A DNA stretch of 64,000 bases from Quillaja saponaria (GCA_029379385.1 CM055606.1:5456001-5520000), one strand, 5' to 3'; positions 36,247 to 47,899 are shown, counted from the stretch's first letter. Notes: generated from the sequence alone by a model not told the origin. Translations and numbers: made by a program.

Positions 36247-37037
36247 ATTAATGTCACCACATTAAGGAGTTATAGCACACATCAATTAGAGCTCCTATTA
36301 AATTATTCTTTTATTCAATGTCATTGGTTTTAGCAGGGCAAGTGTTTTAATATGAATAAATGATTTACACCTATATATTTGTTGTTAAAAGTTGCTATAA
36401 AATGAGTACCTACATCTCATGAATCATGAATGACATATTGACTTTTATTTTGTATGAATACTTTCATTTAAAAAAAAAAAAAAAAAAAGCAATTGATGCA
36501 AAACTACACACTCGTTCGTTGTAGTTCAGACATGAACACAAACAAAACGAAAGAAGATATAAGAGAGCCACAAACAAACTAAATCCAATTATTGCTTCGT
36601 GCTACGCCAAACTTTGCGAGTCCATATTAGCACACAACATTTACTTCCTAAAATACGTAAAATGTCTTCAGCAAGTGCTTGCAAGGCTGCAGTATATATT
36701 TAGAATTTATTATGAAAAGAAATGGTGGTTTCGTTTGAGTCATAACATTTACTCATATGACATATATTTCCCAGATAACTTATTTTTAGGTAATTATTTT
36801 TTGAATCAAAAGTTTGTTACTGTTTAGCCCAGAACATGAATATAGTTTCACATTCACATGTTTGGCAAAAAATATATTCTTTGAAATACAGTCATTTTTA
36901 CATAAATACCAATGTTAAATAAAATTATATATTCTCACAAACCAGTACAAAATCAGTATAAAAGAGTGAATAGCTTGGCAATGAAGCATGCATGAATCTA
37001 TTAAAATTCATTTATCATCCATAAATTTTCCAAAACC
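36247..37037. repeat. 3' flank of phytocyanin copy 2 (duplicate of 332-1112)
   Basis: It is nearly the same sequence as the flank of copy 1, including the 3' UTR, an A-run (here about 19 bases near 36471) and the GAAGCATGCATGAAT block. Copy 2 has an extra short stretch near 36880-36935. No gene is seen. Confidence 0.85.
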
Positions 37038-38718
37038 ACAAAATTTCATAATAAATTTAAACAAATTGTAAAATACTTTACAATTAGCTTTTTTGCTTAA
37101 ATTATGTTCTTGATAAGAGATCTTGTACATATATACAATTTCCTTATATCATGAGGAAGTGAAAGGAAATTATTACCCTTGTCACCCAACTAACAAATCA
37201 TCAAACTTGAACATATTCCTAGCACTTAATTCTTCTTACTTCCACTCATACTAGCTTCATTTTTATTTTATTTTAATTCTTTGCCTTCATCTCACTTTCA
37301 CCTATTCCTCATTATAAGTCTTAATTTTCAATACCTTCCATGCTTTTCACGCCATACACCTCATCATTACAAGGATGATGATTATTCTTAATGAAGACAT
37401 TGCCTTCCTTTTGGTTCTCATGAGTATTAAATGATTCACTATCATAATACATAATTATCATCTTTTTTCATACTTATTTCACCATCAGTACACAACTTAT
37501 TCAAATGATGATTGAGAATTGCTAAATGAGCAAAAGAAAGGCCATCGAACATTTTATTTATAAACACCGAGATGTCATCTTTGTAGATGCACATTTTAAT
37601 TCTACAATAACTATCCTAATAATCTAATTTAAACAAAACAATACACATATTTAAAGTAAAGTATGCAACCTATAAATAAAAACTATCACAAAAAGCATAG
37701 GAAAAAGGCATAAATGAAGAAGAGATTTAGAGAATTCACTTCAATACACAGAATCCCTCAATTACCCCACAAATCCTAGAACATAGCATCAATTACATAT
37801 TATTAAATTTATAATATATATATATATATATACTTCAATTCAATATAATTAAATCTCAGAAGAAAGAAAACATAAATGAATGAGTGATTTGAAGAATTTT
37901 TAAGAAACAAGAAAACTTATGCCTTCGATAGAAACAATCGGTTTTCAATGAAAAGAAAATCTGATGATAGGTAAGGAGTTGCGGTGAAAATTGGGAGCAA
38001 GTGGAACACTGAAGCATGGTGGAGCAACGCTATGGACGGAAGTGACACCTTAGATGTTAACCATGGAAGACCTTGCTGCTAGAGAGGAAAGATTGAAGAT
38101 GATGAATTGAGAGTTGGGAAATATTGGGATTGGTTGGGTACTGTACCATTAAGAATAGTGAGAAAATTTAGACTTCTCTCTAAGTGAGTATAACTTTTCG
38201 ACGTTTATGAAAAAAAAAAAAAAAAAGCCGTTAATATTCTCATGGAAAAAAAAATTATCCAGGAAAATAATTCCATATCTTGAAACAAACATTGGAATAA
38301 GTTATTCCGGACAATAAGTTTCCAGAAGAAAAAAATATATTATTACTCAAACCTAATAGCCCCTAAGAATAATTTTATATATGCTCTCAAAATATTTATA
38401 TATATATATATATATAATAAAAAATAAAAATAAAAAAGATATTAAACAAATATGTTGGATTGGGGTGTCAATATTTTTATTGTTTTTTATTTATGTCTAT
38501 CATTAAAGTGGCTAGACAATATATTCTTTTGCTACATATTTAGTAAAGGGGAATACAGTGTTGGCGAGGGAATGAGAGATTGAGCTGGGGGATGAAATTT
38601 TGACTAATCAATTCATGGTGAATTAAAAGTTTCATAGATTTAAGTTTTATGCCTTGAAATATCAATTGATTAACGATGAAAAATAACTTCATGGATGCAC
38701 TTCTTTTAATTTTTTAAG
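37038..38718. other. Intergenic DNA, no supported gene
   Basis: It has AT microsatellites near 37817-37832 and 38396-38416 and an A-run near 38210-38226. A less AT-rich patch at 37960-38140 has no recognisable product on either strand. Confidence 0.4.
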
Positions 38719-40660
38719 TTCTTCTCCAATTTATGAATTAAAAATATTTTAAAAATTTACTATAAATTAAAAGAAATATTAAGAGTATAGTTTTCATGAT
38801 TATAATATTATTGTTTAAACTTTTAATTCATAATTTTTTTTATATATTTTTTCAATAAATATATTTCAATAATAGTTATAATTGATTTTTCCTATTATTA
38901 TTTTTTTTATTAAGTTTATGATAGTTATAGTGTTTTTTTAGTTCAACTCAAATTTATGAATTTGCTTTTTTAACATAATGAATTAAAAAAAGTATTAAGA
39001 GTATAGTTTCCATGATAATAATATTATTGTTTAACTTTTAATTATTCTTCTATCTTAAGAATTAAGAAATATATATATATATATTAATTTAACGTTTTTT
39101 TAATTTATCTATTTTTTTTATAAATATAAAAGTGAGTTAGTAGAATTTTATTTTCTTAAATACCTTTATGAAATTTTACTATGACATAAATACTTTTTTT
39201 TATAAATATAAAAGTGAATTAGTAGAATTTTATTTTCTTAAATACCTTTATTTTTACTACTTATTTTATTTTATTACATTTTCCTAATTCTTCTCAATTT
39301 TAATATTAATAGGATTGTAATTGTTTTATGACTAATGATATTTTTTTTATCCTAGTTCTTTTTAAAATTAGTAAATCTATAATGTGTCAATAATTATAAA
39401 TCAATAATTATTAAGATTGAATTTCTCAATTTTTTTATTTTCTTAAATACCCTTATGAGCTTTTATAATTACATAGTTATTGTTAGTAGTTATTTTGATA
39501 TAAATATTTTTTTTTTTCTAATTCTTCTCCTTTTTAATATCAAGAGGATTGTCATTGTTTTAGGACTATTAATTTCTTCTTTTAATAATTCCTTTTCAAT
39601 CTTAATACATCTATAATTTTCTCAATAATTTTATGTTAATAGCAATTATAATTGACTTTCTCAATTTTTTTTGTTTAATAAGTTTATAATAATCATGAAT
39701 TTTAAGTTCTTCTCAAATTTATGAATTAAAAAATAAAAAAATTACTATGAATTAAAAATATATATATATATTAAAAATATAGTTTTTGTGATTATAGTAC
39801 TATTATTTTAACTTTTAATTCTAATTTTTTTTAAATATAATTACAATAATTATATGTTAATAATAGTTGAAATTGATTTTTCCTAATTTTTCGGTTTAAT
39901 AACTTCTAAAAATTATTATTTTTTAGTTAAACTCAAATTTATGAATATTTTTTTTTTAAATATAGTGAATTAAAAATGTATTAAGAGTATAGTTTTCAAC
40001 ATTATATATTCTTGTTTTAAATTTTAATTATTCTTCCATCTAAGAATTAATATATATATATATATATATATATTTGAATTTCATTTCTTTGTTAAATTTA
40101 TCTATTTGTTTATAAATATAAAAGTGATTTAGTAGAAGAAATTTTTTTTTTTTTTAAATACCTTTATGAATATTTACAATAACATAAATACTTTTTAGGT
40201 GTTATTTTAACTTCAAATAGACTATTTATTTTATTTTATTTATTATTTTTTTCTAATTCTTTCCTATTTTAATATTAATAGGTGTAATTGTTTTACGACT
40301 ATTGATATTGTTGTCCTAATTCTTTTTAATATTAATAAATCTATAATTTTTCAATAATTATAAATCAATAATAATTAATATTGAATTTCTCAAATTTTTT
40401 ATCTAACAAGTTACAAATAATTATAATATTTTAAATTAATTTTTTTTAAAAAATTTACTATGAATTAAAATAAATATTAAGAGTATAATTTTTATGATTA
40501 ATTATTTTGTTAATTCTTCTTCCATCTTTAAAATTTTTAAATAATTCTATGTTTATATTATGTATTAATTTTTTAATAAATTTATCTATTTGTTTAATGT
40601 CATTAACATAGATTATTTTTTATTATTAATTTCTTAACAATATGAAATATATCATAAACA
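38719..40660. repeat. Very AT-rich tandem duplication, period about 985 bp
   Basis: Phrases recur in the same order about 985 bp apart: AAGTTCTTCTCCAATTTATG (38718) and AAGTTCTTCTCAAATTTATG (39704); TATTAAGAGTATAGTTT (about 38990 and 39975); TATAAATATAAAAGTGA.TTAG (about 39120 and 40112); and CAATAATTATAAATCAATAA (about 39389 and 40347). Within a unit, smaller repeats of about 220 bp are also visible. G+C is extremely low throughout. It is non-coding. Confidence 0.7.
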
Positions 40661-40962
40661 CAATTCAAGTACAACGCTTGTGCATGAAAGCTAGTACATA
40701 TATATAAGATACATATTGTAATATAGCATGGAGGTGAATTCATTAAAATTGTTTTAGAAAATGCCCTAGATAAAATAAGAAAACTAAGTTTTAGTGCCCT
40801 AGAATAAATAAAATTAATAAAACTCTGAAATTAATAAACTGAAAGATATGTTTACAACTAAAGGAGAAGTCTATATTTATATAGGTTCCAATGCATTTAT
40901 TACACACATCTAAGTGATTTAGATGTGTGACTAAAGTAAATTATCTTATTTAAAGTACTATA

Positions 40963-40978
40963 AATAGTTAAATACTAT
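40963..40978. repeat. Left target-site duplication of the SINE
   Basis: AATAGTTAAATACTAT, matched by AATAGTTAAATGCTAT at 41136-41151 (15 of 16). Confidence 0.8.
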
Positions 40979-41135
40979 ACCCACTAGGCAAGCTTAAGCT
41001 CAGCAGTTAAGGAGTCTCTACAATATCAGGAGTACGGGCCTACAAGAAAACCCTTGTAGGGAGAGGTAGCTACAAATTCCAAATAAGATTAGGTTCACAC
41101 GCAAAGTGCGTGAGTACTCAAGTGAAACTAAAAAA
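40979..41135 (+). mobile_element. tRNA-derived SINE, 157 bp
   Basis: It lies between a 16-bp direct repeat with one mismatch. An RNA polymerase III box A-like sequence (TAAGCTCAGCAGTTAAGG, 40995-41012) is followed about 17 bp later by a box B-like GGAGTACGGGCC (41029-41040), the spacing expected in tRNA-like promoters. The 3' end is ACTAAAAAAA. The related sequence at 42420-42590, which has ATAGTTAAACACTA at the same place, lacks the insertion and shows the empty site. The body is more GC-rich than its surroundings. Confidence 0.75.
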
Positions 41136-41151
41136 AATAGTTAAATGCTAT
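41136..41151. repeat. Right target-site duplication of the SINE
   Basis: AATAGTTAAATGCTAT; see the left copy at 40963-40978. Confidence 0.8.
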
Positions 41152-41554
41152 TTTTCTTATGTGGAATGTAAAAAAATAACATAAAATAAAACCATCAACA
41201 TCAATCCATCAACCATGTAGATTGAAATTGAAATCTTTCATACCATGGAAGGATATACTTTGAAATTATTGCTTTCAACAAATTGATTATTCCTTGCTTA
41301 ACCCTTTTCTTCTTCCATATCTTCAATTTATTTGGTGTATCCACCAATACTGCATACAAAATGTAACAATAGTTTTCAACCCTACAGAATCAACATATTC
41401 AATTCTTGGGGACTGAACCAAATTTTTGGCCTTTATGATTCATGGACTCATGTTGAAAGTTTTATTTCTCTGAAATATCATCTACAAACTTTTGTTTGTA
41501 TTTTCTGATACACTCTGCAATTACCTCCACTAAAACGCCGTCGTATTTATCACT

Positions 41555-43720
41555 TTATTCCCTGGCTGGCTTTTTGTTGATGTCGTCTTCACTAATAGGA
41601 TTGTTAATGGTTGACAAGTTTCTTTCATTATCTTTTGTCCAGACATCTCAATAATTCCTAGCAAGCTTGATATCATCCGTTTTGAAATAAAGTCTAAACA
41701 TTTCCAATTAATTATAACAATCCTCATTCAACCTTTCAAATTTTGAGACAATCCTTTTCTCCACTCAATTTAATTAATATATCATCATAGTAATTAGAAA
41801 AATATTTGAAAATAATCATTTTTCTCGTTGTCAACCAAGAACAAAATTTTCCTTTACCTTATTAAGCTTTGTAGGATTGTATCTGTCCACTAAAACTCTA
41901 CATCATCTCCAAGGTTATAAGATGCAAATCAGACTCATTGATTTTCAGGAATTTACTTAACCTCAAAATAAAATTCAAGATTTGCTAACCAGTTGATTTT
42001 TTTCCCTGTTGAAGAAGTCACCATCAAGAATAGGATTTCATTATAGGTTTGTTATAGGATGATTTGGAGGACCACATCGGTAGATAGGTTGGTCTCCAGA
42101 GTCATCTCTAGCTTGATCGTTCCCACCATCATCCTGTAGGTGTTGCTACCCAAGTTGGTACATGTGTAATTAAGGATGCCTAAAGAGCCTATACACCCCA
42201 CGATCATCACATCATTGGTTACCACCATATATTCCATTGTCATTGCCGACGACATTCTTCATCTCAAATTGTCAAGAGTGAATCTTTGTCAAGGCTATGA
42301 TGACACTAATGCAACATGCTAGCAAAGTTGCTAAAATCGTTCTAGCAAACACCTTTGATTCAACAAAACAACTAAAATTCTAGCGCAACAGAATAGCATA
42401 AAAGATTCAAAACTTTGAATTTGATAGATTGAAAGATATGTTTACTTGAAGCTTATATTGATATAGGTTCCAAGACATTCACTACTCACATCTAAAATAA
42501 ACTACTCTAAATAGTTAAACACTACTTTTATGTGAAACTTAAGAAAATAACATAAAATAAAGTAAAACCACTGCTTACATCAAAATTATTAAAATATAAA
42601 AAATTAATTATTTTTTAACTCCCATTCTGTCCTATTATATTTAAACACTTTGGATGTTAAGTTGAAGTAGTCAATCAGTGTTTCATCAGTCTACTTTTTG
42701 CATCGATATTTATATAATTTCACTGAGTCTTCTCTAGTGTATGTGACATCCACATGTATCTAATCCCTCTAAAAATATTTTAGGCTCTAGTATAAAAGTT
42801 GTCATCTAAAATGAAGAAATAGGGCATTTAATTATGAGTCAATTACATTTCATTTTGTAATAGCTCCTATGATATATCGAATTAGGCATACAATACTATT
42901 ATTTGAGTCATAATTAGCAAATAATCTCCACTCAACTAAATTAATTATTAAATGTAGCCAAAAATAAAAAAAATAAACTATCCTAGTTATAAGTTTTTTT
43001 TTTTTTTTTAATATTTTTCACTTTCTATCTCATGTTTATTATTTATCTTTTGTTTTAGTAATTAAACTCTCCAAATTTAACATATGTTTTTTTAATAATT
43101 GCAATACAATAATAAGAAAAAAATTGATGAAAATATTTTCATTAAAACTCGAATTGAAACAAAAACTTATATAATTTCTATATATGTGAAAAATAATATT
43201 AGCAAATTTATTGATACTATAATATTATGATAAGAAAATAAAGATTATAAATTACTGAACTATTGTTTATGTATGCTAAAATTGAATCAATATGAAGAGT
43301 TTAATTTCAAAGGAAAGGAAGAAGAAAAAATATTTTGAAATGTGAAGACATAAAAGAACATATAATAAGGGTAATTTAGTATTTTTGAGTTAATTATTAA
43401 ATTTAATGATTAATTTGAATAATTATGGGTTATTTACTAATTATAATTAAAATATAAAGTAATTTGTCTAATTCAATAATTTATTAGGAACATTACAAAA
43501 TGAGTAAGTAAAGCGTAATTATCCCTTTAATTATTTATATATTTTTAACTCTCACTTACATGTAGGTTCAATATATATATATATTTTTATTAGACCGGTT
43601 CAACACGTAAATTTTTATGAATTAATTAAATTTGAGTGAATGACAAAAACAGATTCTGGATCAAAATTTTCTACTCTGACACCATTATAAATACTTTAAG
43701 GAACTCGTGCTATGATAGAA
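41555..43720. repeat. Low-copy repeat R1 (related to R2 at 50715-62235)
   Basis: From GGCTGGCTTTTTGTTGATG at about 41564 onward, the sequence aligns with 50719-51648 and then, beyond the gypsy insertion, with 61851-62235. Shared landmarks are CCTAGCAAGCTTGATATCAT, TGCTACCCAAGTTGGTA, AGATTGAAAGATAT and CTCTGACACCATTATAA (R2: CTTTGACACCATTATAA). In R1 the sequence 42420-42590 also resembles 40830-41210, so the repeat may derive from a retroelement with LTR-like ends. The minus-strand frame at 42052-42255 has no recognisable domain. The 690-bp MITE at 42836 is inserted in R1 only. Confidence 0.65.
42836..43525. mobile_element. Mutator-type MITE, complete, 690 bp with perfect 9-bp target duplication
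   Basis: The target duplication TTTAATTAT is present at 42827-42835 and 43526-43534. The terminal inverted repeats run about 100 bp: the left end GAGTCAATTACATTTCATTT pairs with the complement of the right end ..GTAAAGCGTAATTATCCC, and inner blocks such as AATTAGCAAATAAT pair with ATTATTTAC/TAATT-type sequence on the other side. A 9-bp duplication with long inverted repeats is typical of Mutator-like elements. There is no coding capacity. A second, truncated copy is at 5385-5937, and repeat R2 lacks the insertion. Confidence 0.85.
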
Positions 43721-44106
43721 TCATTCTTACCCTTGATTATTCCTATTCATGGTCTCAAAATTGTTTTACTCCACGCTAGAAATAAATACAATTGAGATTG
43801 GCAGAGAAAAAGGGTAATACTTGTTTATGTTGCATGAAATCCTGATAATTAGCCAATAATACATCTCCAAGCCCAACCTGCCATGCTCCAATACCTTGTA
43901 GTTTGTATGTGTAATCAAAGATAAGCACGCAATTAAATCAATGGAGAAGAAGATTCTGAACACTTCCATTTACTCACCCCACAATTTCAGCTTGACCATT
44001 ACAAATCTTATCCATGAGTGGTCCAGTCTGAAAATGTGACACTTCCATGTATTATAATCGGGAAGAACGTCTTCCATTTTAATATATATACATAAAATTT
44101 TGATAT
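43721..44106. other. Upstream region of phytocyanin copy 3
   Basis: No gene is seen. A TATATATA-type sequence near 44083 lies about 90 bp before the ancestral start position. The minus-strand frame 43766-43969 has no recognisable similarity. Confidence 0.35.
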
Positions 44107-44199
44107 ATGATAAGCTTCATTTCCAGCCTTATTGAACCAATTAATATCAGGGACAACCTGTTGAACACAGCTACAGTGGCAAGGGACACCGGTTTGGTT

Positions 44200-44449
44200 A
44201 TGGGATATTTGATCGCTGTATTGATTTTACTGAATAGTGCAATCACTGAAACAGCAATTACAGTGGACATAGGAGGCACTTTGGGTTGGACAGTTCCACC
44301 TAACCAAACCTATGACAATGACTGGGCTAGTGCCTGGAAATTCAATGTTGGCGACACTCTAAGTAAGCTTTTCCACATATTTCATTTTTCAAATCTTGGT
44401 GGTTTTCCTTCTTCAATGATTAATTACCTTTTTTCTTTTCTTTTCTATT

Positions 44450-44482
<33 letters not shown>

Positions 44483-45493
44483 GTATCTAACTATACACTA
44501 ACATCAAATGATAGAAGTCACAATCATAGCATACAAATATTCCTCTCTTAACCAAAATATTAGAGCAAGGATTGACCTGACGAAAAACATGTTATAGTCC
44601 TCCGGTGAAATATTGTCATCAATTGCCTGCAATAGTGTTATACTGAAAGAGTGTTATATTGATTAGGGCAGTTATTCGTATCAATAAGAAGCTCAATAAC
44701 CATTTAAACATTCAATTCAATCTGTATAAAGTGTACGTCTCTCTATAAAAACCAAAGATTCAAGCTTGTCTTAAGGCCCCATAATTAAACAAGAATGACT
44801 AACCCATAACCAACCTTCTTAGAAAATCCAATAATTACCCAATAACAGTTCTCATCTTTATAATTCCCGTAAATTCATCTAAATCTTAATTTAGTCATCA
44901 TATTTTAACTGTGTCAACTTGGTCCTTTATTTTGCTAAATTAGTCTATCATAATATAAATTTTTAACAGTCATATCAGCAATTGGTTTTAGAGGGCAAAC
45001 AATACATAAAAATGGTCTAAATTGAAACATTTTGCAAAATTACATGACTAGATTGACACAATTACAATTATGAACACTATAATTGGGAAATAAGTAAACC
45101 TACGGAGCCATAGGTGTTAAAAATCCTATTTGGGTTTCATATTGGCTAACAAAATGTTTATCTTTTCTAACTCTCCCTTCACTAAAATATTTATCAGAAT
45201 TCAAGTGGACTGGAGAACACACTGTGGCTAATCTATCAAAGGATAATTATGACAACTGCAAAACTGATATAACAAGAATATCAAGCCCGGTATTTACAGG
45301 TGAAGGAAAGATTGATTACGAGCTTAATGAAAGTGGAACCCACTACTTCACCTACATAACTTACAGTCACTGTGCACGCGACCAGAAGTTCAGCATCAAT
45401 ATTGGAGGGTCGCCCTCTGCACGAACCCTCTACTTTGTTGCCTTACCTGCAATTCTCTCCAACACAGTTCTCTATTTCCTTTCCCAAATCTAA
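44200..45493 (+). CDS. Divergent phytocyanin, copy 3: copper-ligand Cys replaced by Tyr, ancestral start lost
   Basis: Exon 1 ends at 44362. The intron 44363-45197 (GTAAGC..TCAG) has the same phase-1 position as in copy 2, and exon 2 is 45198-45493. With the start at 44200 the protein has 152 residues: a hydrophobic signal (MGYLIAVLILLNSAI), GGTLGWTVPPN, FKWTGEHTV, and a short hydrophobic tail without the Pro/Ser spacer. His62, His112, Gln117 and the disulfide pair Cys75/Cys113 are kept, but the Cys ligand is Tyr107 (HYFTYITYSHC; codon TAC at 45353-45355, one change from TGC). The ATG of copy 2 aligns with GTG at 44176, so translation must begin at 44200 or at an in-frame ATG at 44107. The domain could survive as a non-copper phytocyanin, as in early-nodulin-like proteins, or the gene may be decaying. 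The frame is otherwise intact. Confidence 0.75.
44446..44480. repeat. Long poly-T tract in the copy 3 intron
   Basis: A T-run of about 30 bases, shortly after the donor site. It may vary in length between individuals. Confidence 0.8.
44885..45085. mobile_element. Small MITE-like inverted-repeat element inside the copy 3 intron
   Basis: The left arm (..GTCATCATATTTTAACTGTG TCAACTTGGTCC.., 44894-44925) is similar to the complement of the right arm around 45035-45085 (..TGACTAGATTGACACAATTA..), giving degenerate inverted repeats of about 60 bp around an element of roughly 200 bp. No target duplication was identified. It accounts for part of the intron expansion from 115 bp (copy 2) to 835 bp. 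Confidence 0.45.
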
Positions 45494-45900
45494 TTAGTTC
45501 ATGTTGTTCATATTTTAGTGTTATTAATTTATCAGTAATGTACGGTGTACTCGTATACACATATTACGTACTGCGAAAAGTTTGATATCATTACAATATC
45601 TGAAATATGAAGAAGGTCCAGAGCATTATTGTTTCAAGAAACATTTAACATCAACTTTCAGCAAGCAACCATCTTCAGATACACTTTTGTGTGTATAAGT
45701 ATCTGACAGTATTTCGGTACCTAAATGGAGCTGAGAGACACTTAAGGATTTTGTTTATCCACAAAACTTTCTTGACTTCATGAAATTTGTACAAGAAAAC
45801 AAATTTTACATGCTGGTTCTCCTTTTTTATTAAGACATTACAGAACACTTGATACAGTTACACAAGTAAAATACAGACAACTGATGAACTTTGTTATAGT
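45494..45900. other. 3' region of phytocyanin copy 3
   Basis: No further gene is seen before the copia LTR at 45901. A clear AATAAA is not present in the first 300 bp. Confidence 0.35.
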
Positions 45901-46128
45901 TGAATAAAAGTGGAATGTGTATTCAGATGGCATGTAATGTACAAGAGAGAGCCTCTATTATAGGCTAGAGGTGTCTACATAACTTAATGATCCTAGACAA
46001 AATATCCTAAATATATTATAGGCAATTACACATAAATACAAGCCTAATTGAGAAACATTATAGGGACATAATTGAGGGAAATATAATTGGGAAACATACA
46101 AGGGTATAAATCATTGCGTTAATTGACA
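45901..46128 (-). repeat. 3' LTR of the copia relic
   Basis: About 228 bp, starting TGTCAATTAACGCAATG on the minus strand and ending ..TTTTATTCA. The first half has no partner in the truncated 5' LTR. Confidence 0.6.
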
Positions 46129-46699
46129 GTTGACTTATGCTAACTTTTCCTTAAAACTCATGGTGGTTGATGAGAAACCAGATTTGAGTTTGGAAACCAA
46201 GTGCTAAAAGTTTGTTGCAGAGAATAATTTCGTGAAGATATTTGCAATCTGGTCCGAGGAAGGAGCAGGAATGAGTCGAAGAGTGTCACAACTGAGATGA
46301 GTGCACAAGATGTGACAATCAATTTTAGTGTGTTTTGTTTGTTCTGGAAAACATCATTGTGAGTAACCTAAATAGCACTATGACTATCACAGTGAATAGG
46401 TGTAGCGGAGAACAAAATAGAATCAGAAAAAATGACACCCATACCTTCTAGCAACCATTGTAGCTAGATCAAATCAATAGTAGTATCGACAAGAGCTCGA
46501 TACTCAGATTCAGTAGTGGAATGAGATACAATATGTTGTTTCTTATTATGCCATGAGATCAAAGAATCACTAAGAAAGAAGCTAAAGCCTGTAGTAAACC
46601 ATCTATCATAAGGATCTCATGCTCAATCTGCAACAAAGTAATCAGTGAGCTAAAGGGAAGATATAAAAAGATAATGTAGACCATGAAAAAGAGTTACTT

Positions 46700-47430
46700 G
46701 CACATGTCGCAAAATTCAGAGTACTATAGCATAGTGTACAAATGAAGGAGAAGACATAAACTTATTGACATAATGAACTGCATAAGCAATGTCTAGTCTG
46801 GTAACCGTAAGATAGATTAAGCTACCAACCAACTGATGATAAAGAGTAGGATTAGAAAGAGATTCTCCAGTCAACATACTATTTTCCCAATTCTCTTCCA
46901 CAGGTGATACGGCGATGTCAATATCAGATATGTCATATCTAAATCATGTTAGAAGCATATTTAACTTGAGTAAGATTATAACCAGACTAATCAGAAGTAG
47001 CCTCAAGACCATGAAAATAATTAAGTGGTCTAAGATTCTTTATTTCAAACTGCAAACAAAGAGCTAATTTAAGATCAAGAATGCTTGGAGTGTCACTACC
47101 TGTGATAATCATGTCATCAACACACAATAAAACTAGAATTAGTCTGGCGGTGAAATAAGGTTGAATCATAGCTACTAAAGGAGAAACCGAGCAATGTCAG
47201 TACATAATTGAATTTAGAAAACAAAACCTACATGGAAAATGAGAAAATCTAGGTGGAAGCTTCATGTACACCTCCTTAATAAGCTCTCCATTAATGAATG
47301 CATTTTTAACACCCATTTGGAAGAGATACCATATGCCAGCAGAGATAACTACAATAAGATCTCGAGCTAAAGTGGGACGAGCAACATGAGCAAAAGTCTC
47401 CTTATAATCAATGTCATACTCTTATATGTA
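46700..47430 (-). pseudogene. Copia reverse transcriptase/RNase H relic
   Basis: Minus-strand pieces hold LVLLCVDDMIITGSD (the catalytic YVDD box with Tyr replaced by Cys; near 47125) and YHQLVGSLIYLTVTRLDIAY then YVNKFMSSPS (46840-46760), the conserved block after the RT thumb. Between them FEIKNLRPLNYFHGLE corresponds to the usual LG.LxYFLGIE motif. The frame is broken at several points, so no functional enzyme is expected. Confidence 0.75.
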
Positions 47431-47899
47431 TCCTTTTGCAACTAGTTATGTCTTGTGATGTTCAATACCACTATCTACATGATTTTACATCTACTTGCAT
47501 CTAATAATAGATTTTCTTGGAGGCATATCAACTAAATTCTAAGTGTTAGTTTTAGTGAGAGCATCTAATTCTTCATTCATAGCTTTTTGCCAAAAGGGTC
47601 ACGGTAAGCTTCTTTAAAAGTGGTAATTTTATGCAGAGTTGCAAGTGCAAAAAAGCAACGATAATCTTGTTATAGAATATTAGGTTACGGATCCTACCCA
47701 AAGAAGGGCGTACTTCAAAAATGGATGGTAAAGTAGATGGTAGAGGATGTCTGGATGTGAACGAAGAAGCCAAACTTGATCAGGGGCAATAAGAATTTGT
47801 TGAGCTGGAACCAGAGCTGAAGCTGAAGCTGGAATTGTATCTGGACCTGTAATTGGAGTATCAAGAAATAATGTATTGGAAATTCTAAAGGATGTTGTG

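Noticed and set aside
42052..42255. 67-codon minus-strand frame in repeat R1
   Set aside because: The corresponding part of R2 is not open in the same frame, and no known domain is recognisable.
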